From Goodfellowiella coeruleoviolacea (GTDB lineage: Bacteria; Actinomycetota; Actinomycetes; Mycobacteriales; Pseudonocardiaceae), in the NCBI RefSeq assembly GCF_024171785.1, contig NZ_JAMTCK010000018.1:151579-215578 (forward strand): DNA of 64,000 nucleotides, written 5' to 3'. Positions 60,746 through 64,000 of the stretch are shown here, piece by piece (the stretch's first letter is position 1; the number at the start of each line of letters is the position of its first letter). Below the pieces are notes generated by a model. The model saw only the letters and a list, made by a program, of their open reading frames with translations, had not been told where the DNA came from and ran no database searches. Made by a program: the position numbers and the translations under genes.

Positions 60746-61656
60746 GCGGGCTCCCCTCCGTCCGGGATCCGTGTTGTCACGTCCTCGACCGACCGGGCGG
60801 GCTGCGCCTCGGCCGGATGTGGACGCGCTGTCTGGCCCGACGCGCCGCCTGGTCGCTGCGGCGGGGTCGCCGGGTTGCTGGTGGGTGGTGCCGGCGGTGT
60901 TCCGCCGGGTTGTTCGGTCGGCCCCGCCACGGGCTCGTCGACCCTGGTCACCGCGGGCACGTGCGTGGTGCACGCCGCGTCACCCCTGGCGATCGTGGCC
61001 AACCGCTGCACGTGGGTGCCGAGCACCTTGGCGAAGGCCGCCGTCTCGGTCTCGCAGAACTGCGGGAACTCGGCCGCCACGTGCGCGACCGGGCAGTGGT
61101 GCTGGCACAGCTGCTCCCCCGCCCCGACGTGGCGCGTCGAGGCAGCGTAGCCCTCGCGGCTCAGCACCTCGGCCAGCGCCTTGGCGCGCTCGGCCGGGCT
61201 GTTCGCGGCCATGATCGCGGCCCGGTGCCGGTCAACCAGGGAGATCACCCGGCGCTGGGCGAAGGCGCGCACCGCGTCCTCCCCACCGTGCTCGGCGAGG
61301 AAGCGCAGGGCGGCCACGGCCAGGTCGTCGTAGGCGTGCCCGAACCGGGACCGGCCGGCCTCGGTCAGCAGGAACAGCTTGGCTGGTCGCCCCCGACCGC
61401 GCCGCCCCCGCTTGGGCGCGTCCCTGGTGCTGGCCTGGCCGTCGGCCACGAGCGCGTCGAGGTGGCGACGCACCGCGGGCGGGCTCAGTCCGAGCACCTC
61501 GGCGACCTCGGCCGCCGCGACCGGACCGCGCTCCAGCAACAGCCGGGCCACGGCGTGCCGGGTACGCCCGTCGTTGGACTGCGGCACCGCCCCGGGGCCG
61601 AACGGGCCCTGGGTGGCGTCCGCGGTCTGCGGAGCGGAAGTGCCGGCGTTTTTCAC
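60742..61656 (-). CDS. sufR: SufR, Fe-S-sensing repressor of the suf operon
   Basis: This 304-residue regulator has a winged HTH (residues 33-70: [33 protein letters not shown]) with a basic wing ([15 protein letters not shown]) and a C-terminal cluster domain with four cysteines (C184, C188, C201, C229). A Pro-rich tail of 60 residues is unusually long. It represses suf when clusters are plentiful. The GTG start lies inside a SufR-type operator, and TAACAC lies 7 bp upstream, so the gene is probably leaderless and autoregulated. It is the first gene of the operon. Confidence 0.93.
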   Translation of the reverse strand: MKNAGTSAPQTADATQGPFGPGAVPQSNDGRTRHAVARLLLERGPVAAAEVAEVLGLSPPAVRRHLDALVADGQASTRDAPKRGRRGRGRPAKLFLLTEAGRSRFGHAYDDLAVAALRFLAEHGGEDAVRAFAQRRVISLVDRHRAAIMAANSPAERAKALAEVLSREGYAASTRHVGAGEQLCQHHCPVAHVAAEFPQFCETETAAFAKVLGTHVQRLATIARGDAACTTHVPAVTRVDEPVAGPTEQPGGTPPAPPTSNPATPPQRPGGASGQTARPHPAEAQPARSVEDVTTRIPDGGEPA

Positions 61657-61669
61657 AACACAAGTGTTA
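61653..61669 (-). promoter_or_regulatory. SufR operator overlapping the sufR start and -10 box
   Basis: On the minus strand ACACT, five bases (TGTGT) and TGTGA occur, matching the form ACACT-N5-TGTGA that I recall for mycobacterial SufR. The TGTGA half contains the GTG start. TAACAC (61664-61669) is 7 bp before it. A perfect inner palindrome AACAC-AA-GTGTT covers 61657-61668. Confidence 0.6.
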
Positions 61670-61887
61670 CCTATTTAGTCGAGGCACCGCAAAAGTCGCC
61701 CGGGCGTGGGTGAGCCGGCTCACTGTCGCCTTGCCCGAACGGCCAACCCCGCTGACCCGGCCGGCCTCATTGTTCAACGATCGAGCCGACTGGCGATCAC
61801 CCACTCCCGGTGTGTTGGGAGTCACCCCGTCGGTGTGGTCGTTCCGCTCCTCGCGTGGTTCGACAAACCCGGTCGGTTTCCGGTCGC

Positions 61888-61893
61888 TACCCT
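61888..61893 (+). promoter_or_regulatory. -10 box of a leaderless gene (MptB-type)
   Basis: TACCCT lies 7 bp before the GTG at 61901. Confidence 0.5.
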
Positions 61894-61900
61894 TCGTCAC

Positions 61901-63640
61901 GTGGTGGCGGGCGGAGTCAAGGGTCAGGCCGCTGGCGGTGCGCGCCAGCACGACGGCAGCGGCAATCCCCAGGACGGACACGCCAGAGACGACTGGCCGG
62001 ACCAGCCGGCCCCGCTCGACGCGGCCGAACGCCGGCTGCTGGACCTGATCCGCCGGTTCGGCACGGTGGGCGCGCTGTTGCTGGCCGCCGGCTCGCTGGG
62101 CACGGGCGCGGCGCCGGTGTTCAACCCGGTGCCCGGGGTGCCCGTGCTCGGCCTGTTCACCCGGATGCCCGCGGTCTCCCTGGCCATCGCCTGGACCGGC
62201 ATCTTCATGGTCGTGCTGGCCTGGATCTGGCTGGGCCGGCTGGTGCGGCCGGGTCGGCCCAGGCTGCTCTCCCGCACCCAGCTGGACCGCACCCTGGTGA
62301 TGTGGGCGGCGCCGCTGATCTTCGCCATGCCCATGTTCAGCCGGGACGTCTACAGCTACCTGGCGCAGAGCGAGATCGCGGCCAGGGGCATCGACCCCTA
62401 CGTGGTCGGCCCCGCCCCGGCGCTGGGCGTGGACCACCCGCTGACCAGGGGCGTGCCCAACATCTGGCGGGAGACCCCGGCGCCCTACGGCCCGCTGTTC
62501 CTGGCGGTGGGCAGGGTGATCAGCTGGATCGTGGGCAACCACGTGATGACCGGCGTGCTGGTGCACCGACTGCTCGCGCTGGTCGGCGTGGCCATGATCG
62601 TGTGGGCGTTGCCCAGGCTGGCCCGCCGGTTCGGGGTGCAGCCGGTGAGCGCCCTGTGGCTGGGCGCGGCCAACCCGCTGGTGCTGTTCCACATGGTGGT
62701 CGGCGTGCACAACGAGGCCCTGGCCATCGGCCTGATGCTGGTCGGCGTGGAGGTCGCGCTGCGCGGCCTGCCCCGGTTGGTGCCTGGCGAACCGGTGCCG
62801 CCCCGCCAGCCCGGGGAGTTCGCCTGGGTAGCGCTCGGCGCGACCCTGATCACCCTCGGTGCCATGGTGAAGATCCCGGCCGCGCTGGCGCTGGGCTTTC
62901 TCGGTGTGCTGATCGCCCGCCGCTGGGGTGGCCGCCTGGTCGACCTGCTGCGGGTGGCCCTGCTGTTGGCCGTGGTGTTCGTCGGGGTCACCGCGCTGGT
63001 GTCGGCCGGCACCGGGCTGGGCATCGGCTGGATCGGCACGCTCGACGTCGCCAAGACGGTCAAGAGCTGGATGTCGCCGGTGACCGCGCTCGGCTTCCTC
63101 GGCGGCGGGCTGGGCATCCTGCTCGGCCTGGGCAACCACACCGAGTCCACCATCGCGTTGTTCCGACTGATCGGCCAGGGCGTGTCCGTGCTGATCTGCG
63201 CCACGCTGCTGTGGCAGAGCTTCCGGGGCCGGATCAAGGCGCTGAACGGACTGGGTGCCGGGCTGGCCGCGGTGCTGGTCCTCGGTCCGGTGCTGCAGCC
63301 CTGGTACGTGCTGTGGGCGGCGCTGCCGCTGGCCACCGCCATGGTCGGGCCCCGGTTCCGGGTGCTGACCGTGGCGGGCAGCGCGCTGATCGCGGTGGTC
63401 CTGCCGCCCACCGGGGCCACCTTCGACGGCCGCACCTACGTGCTGTCCCAGTCGGTGGTGGCTGGGCTGATCGTGGTGGGCCTGTGCCTGCTGGCACTGC
63501 ACCGCCGCCTGCGGCCGATGTGGCGCCGCGACGGTGCCCGCCCCACTACCGCCGACCACCCCGCCGCATCAGGCGAGCCCATTGCATCGGACCAGCCCCC
63601 TGCGCCGGATCAGCCCGCCACCGCCAAGGCGGCCGACTGA
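61901..63640 (+). CDS. MptB-type alpha-1,6-mannosyltransferase (polyprenol-phosphomannose dependent)
   Basis: This 579-residue membrane protein has about 12 hydrophobic segments and the GT-C fold. The catalytic loop contains FSRDVYSYLAQSEIAARGIDPY (residues 145-166) followed by PLTRGVPNIWRETPAPYGPLF, the family's DPY and PYGP motifs. It adds mannose from polyprenol phosphate to lipomannan-like glycans. A Pro/Ala-rich tail of 45 residues ends the protein. The GTG start is leaderless; an earlier start would lie in the shared sufR promoter region. It is divergent from sufR. Confidence 0.88.
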   Translation: MVAGGVKGQAAGGARQHDGSGNPQDGHARDDWPDQPAPLDAAERRLLDLIRRFGTVGALLLAAGSLGTGAAPVFNPVPGVPVLGLFTRMPAVSLAIAWTGIFMVVLAWIWLGRLVRPGRPRLLSRTQLDRTLVMWAAPLIFAMPMFSRDVYSYLAQSEIAARGIDPYVVGPAPALGVDHPLTRGVPNIWRETPAPYGPLFLAVGRVISWIVGNHVMTGVLVHRLLALVGVAMIVWALPRLARRFGVQPVSALWLGAANPLVLFHMVVGVHNEALAIGLMLVGVEVALRGLPRLVPGEPVPPRQPGEFAWVALGATLITLGAMVKIPAALALGFLGVLIARRWGGRLVDLLRVALLLAVVFVGVTALVSAGTGLGIGWIGTLDVAKTVKSWMSPVTALGFLGGGLGILLGLGNHTESTIALFRLIGQGVSVLICATLLWQSFRGRIKALNGLGAGLAAVLVLGPVLQPWYVLWAALPLATAMVGPRFRVLTVAGSALIAVVLPPTGATFDGRTYVLSQSVVAGLIVVGLCLLALHRRLRPMWRRDGARPTTADHPAASGEPIASDQPPAPDQPATAKAAD

Positions 63641-64000
63641 GCGCGCGGCCGGCCCGCCGCCCGCCAGGGCGGCCGACTGGTCCAGACGAAACCGGACACC
63701 GGACGCGGCCACCGGACCCGGCCACCCGACCCGGCCACCGGACCCGGCCACCGGACCCGGCCACCGGATCCGAGCAGCGGACCCGAGCAGCGGGACAGCA
63801 ACCGTGGACCCAATGGGCAGGCGCGTGAACCCCGGGTTTTGGGGGCAGTCGGCTTGCGGGAAATGACTGGAATTGTGGTCCGGTTGGCTGCTGTTCCGAC
63901 CGCATCCCAGACTTGCCGGCCTTGGCCGCCGGTTCCGTAGTCGCGCACCCTTCTGCCGTCATTTCGCAGAGATTTACTTAGAAGGGTGGTGGGGAATCGT
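63641..64000. other. Gene-free end of the window
   Basis: No gene can be supported here. The first part holds a 13-bp tandem repeat; the last 80 bp are lower in GC and may contain the promoter of a gene beyond the window. Confidence 0.45.
63698..63788. repeat. Seven 13-bp tandem repeats
   Basis: Units of 13 bp start at 63698, 63711, 63724, 63737, 63750, 63763 and 63776 with consensus ACCGGACCCGGCC; the last two drift. A partial unit precedes at 63691. Contiguous, without spacers. Confidence 0.8.

Noticed and set aside
61667..63559. A 630-residue reading frame opposite the mannosyltransferase gene.
   Set aside because: It is His/Gln/Arg/Pro-rich, has no ribosome-binding site and no motif; it is the antisense shadow of a GC-rich gene. 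Many other long antisense frames (for example 698-2401, 3715-6477, 25545-29030, 30656-32233) were dropped for the same reason.
63546..63962. A minus-strand reading frame in the last 400 bp.
   Set aside because: It runs through the 13-bp repeats and antisense of the mannosyltransferase end, and has no ribosome-binding site or motif.

Overview
The window is very GC-rich, with coding third positions almost always G or C. It has many GTG starts and stop/start overlaps of the ATGA or GTGA type, plus marker genes typical of actinomycetes: acVLRF1, MptB, a SufR-led suf operon, SARP/AfsR, F420-type LLM oxidoreductase, ECF42 with a DGPF protein, and a Lsr2-era small HTH protein. It is a chromosomal segment of a filamentous actinomycete. 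Pseudonocardiaceae is my best guess, which is an inference and not a proof. There is no tRNA, rRNA, CRISPR array, insertion sequence or recognisable prophage.

Layout. 0.1-3.6 kb: small HTH regulator, Tat-exported PhoD phosphatase and two small secreted proteins. 3.7-6.8 kb: a large SARP/AfsR regulator behind 11-bp direct repeats. 6.8-9.1 kb: DUF664/DinB protein and an LLM oxidoreductase-TetR operon with its operator. 9.2-13.0 kb: cell-wall genes (M23 endopeptidase, class A PBP). 13.5-15.2 kb: MarR regulator and quinone oxidoreductase tied together by three matching operators. 15.3-21.6 kb: SMI1/KNR4, PfkB kinase, alpha/beta hydrolase, MgtC, GH88/105, MocA-like transferase and an SDR remnant. 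21.6-25.3 kb: DeoR regulator, SIS-domain sugar protein with a DasR-like site, and an ABC exporter behind a SoxR-like MerR promoter. 25.6-26.4 kb: SDR.

26.4-35.8 kb is the most unusual block. Four genes on the minus strand encode an alpha-helical-looking repeat protein (547 aa), a VWA protein with a HExxH metallopeptidase motif, a tandem AAA+ ATPase and a larger repeat protein (858 aa). The two repeat proteins are related, and the larger one carries the module twice. Divergently, a MerR regulator is translationally coupled to a leucine-rich-repeat protein. I could not assign this block to a system I know.

36.1-47.4 kb: crotonase, small HTH protein, ABC-F protein, SDR, a SigE-type sigma factor with a membrane partner, a Pro/Ser/Thr-repeat secreted protein, acVLRF1 ribosome-rescue factor, a methyltransferase-like protein, an XRE-type regulator, dGTPase and an orphan lycopene cyclase. 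47.4-49.0 kb: a long leader and a YbdK-type carboxylate-amine ligase. 49.0-52.9 kb: a GntR(YtrA-type)-led operon of two ABC ATPases and two membrane proteins. 53.0-54.6 kb: DGPF protein and ECF42 sigma factor. 54.7-61.7 kb: the complete suf operon (sufR-B-D-Rieske-C-S-U-T) with a SufR-like operator over the sufR start and a strong terminator at its end. 61.9-63.6 kb: MptB-type mannosyltransferase, followed by a short tandem-repeat tract.

Many start sites were moved inward from the longest reading frame, using Shine-Dalgarno spacing, signal peptides or a TAnnnT -10 box 6-7 bp before the start (leaderless genes). All functional names rest on motifs read by eye. No database search was run.
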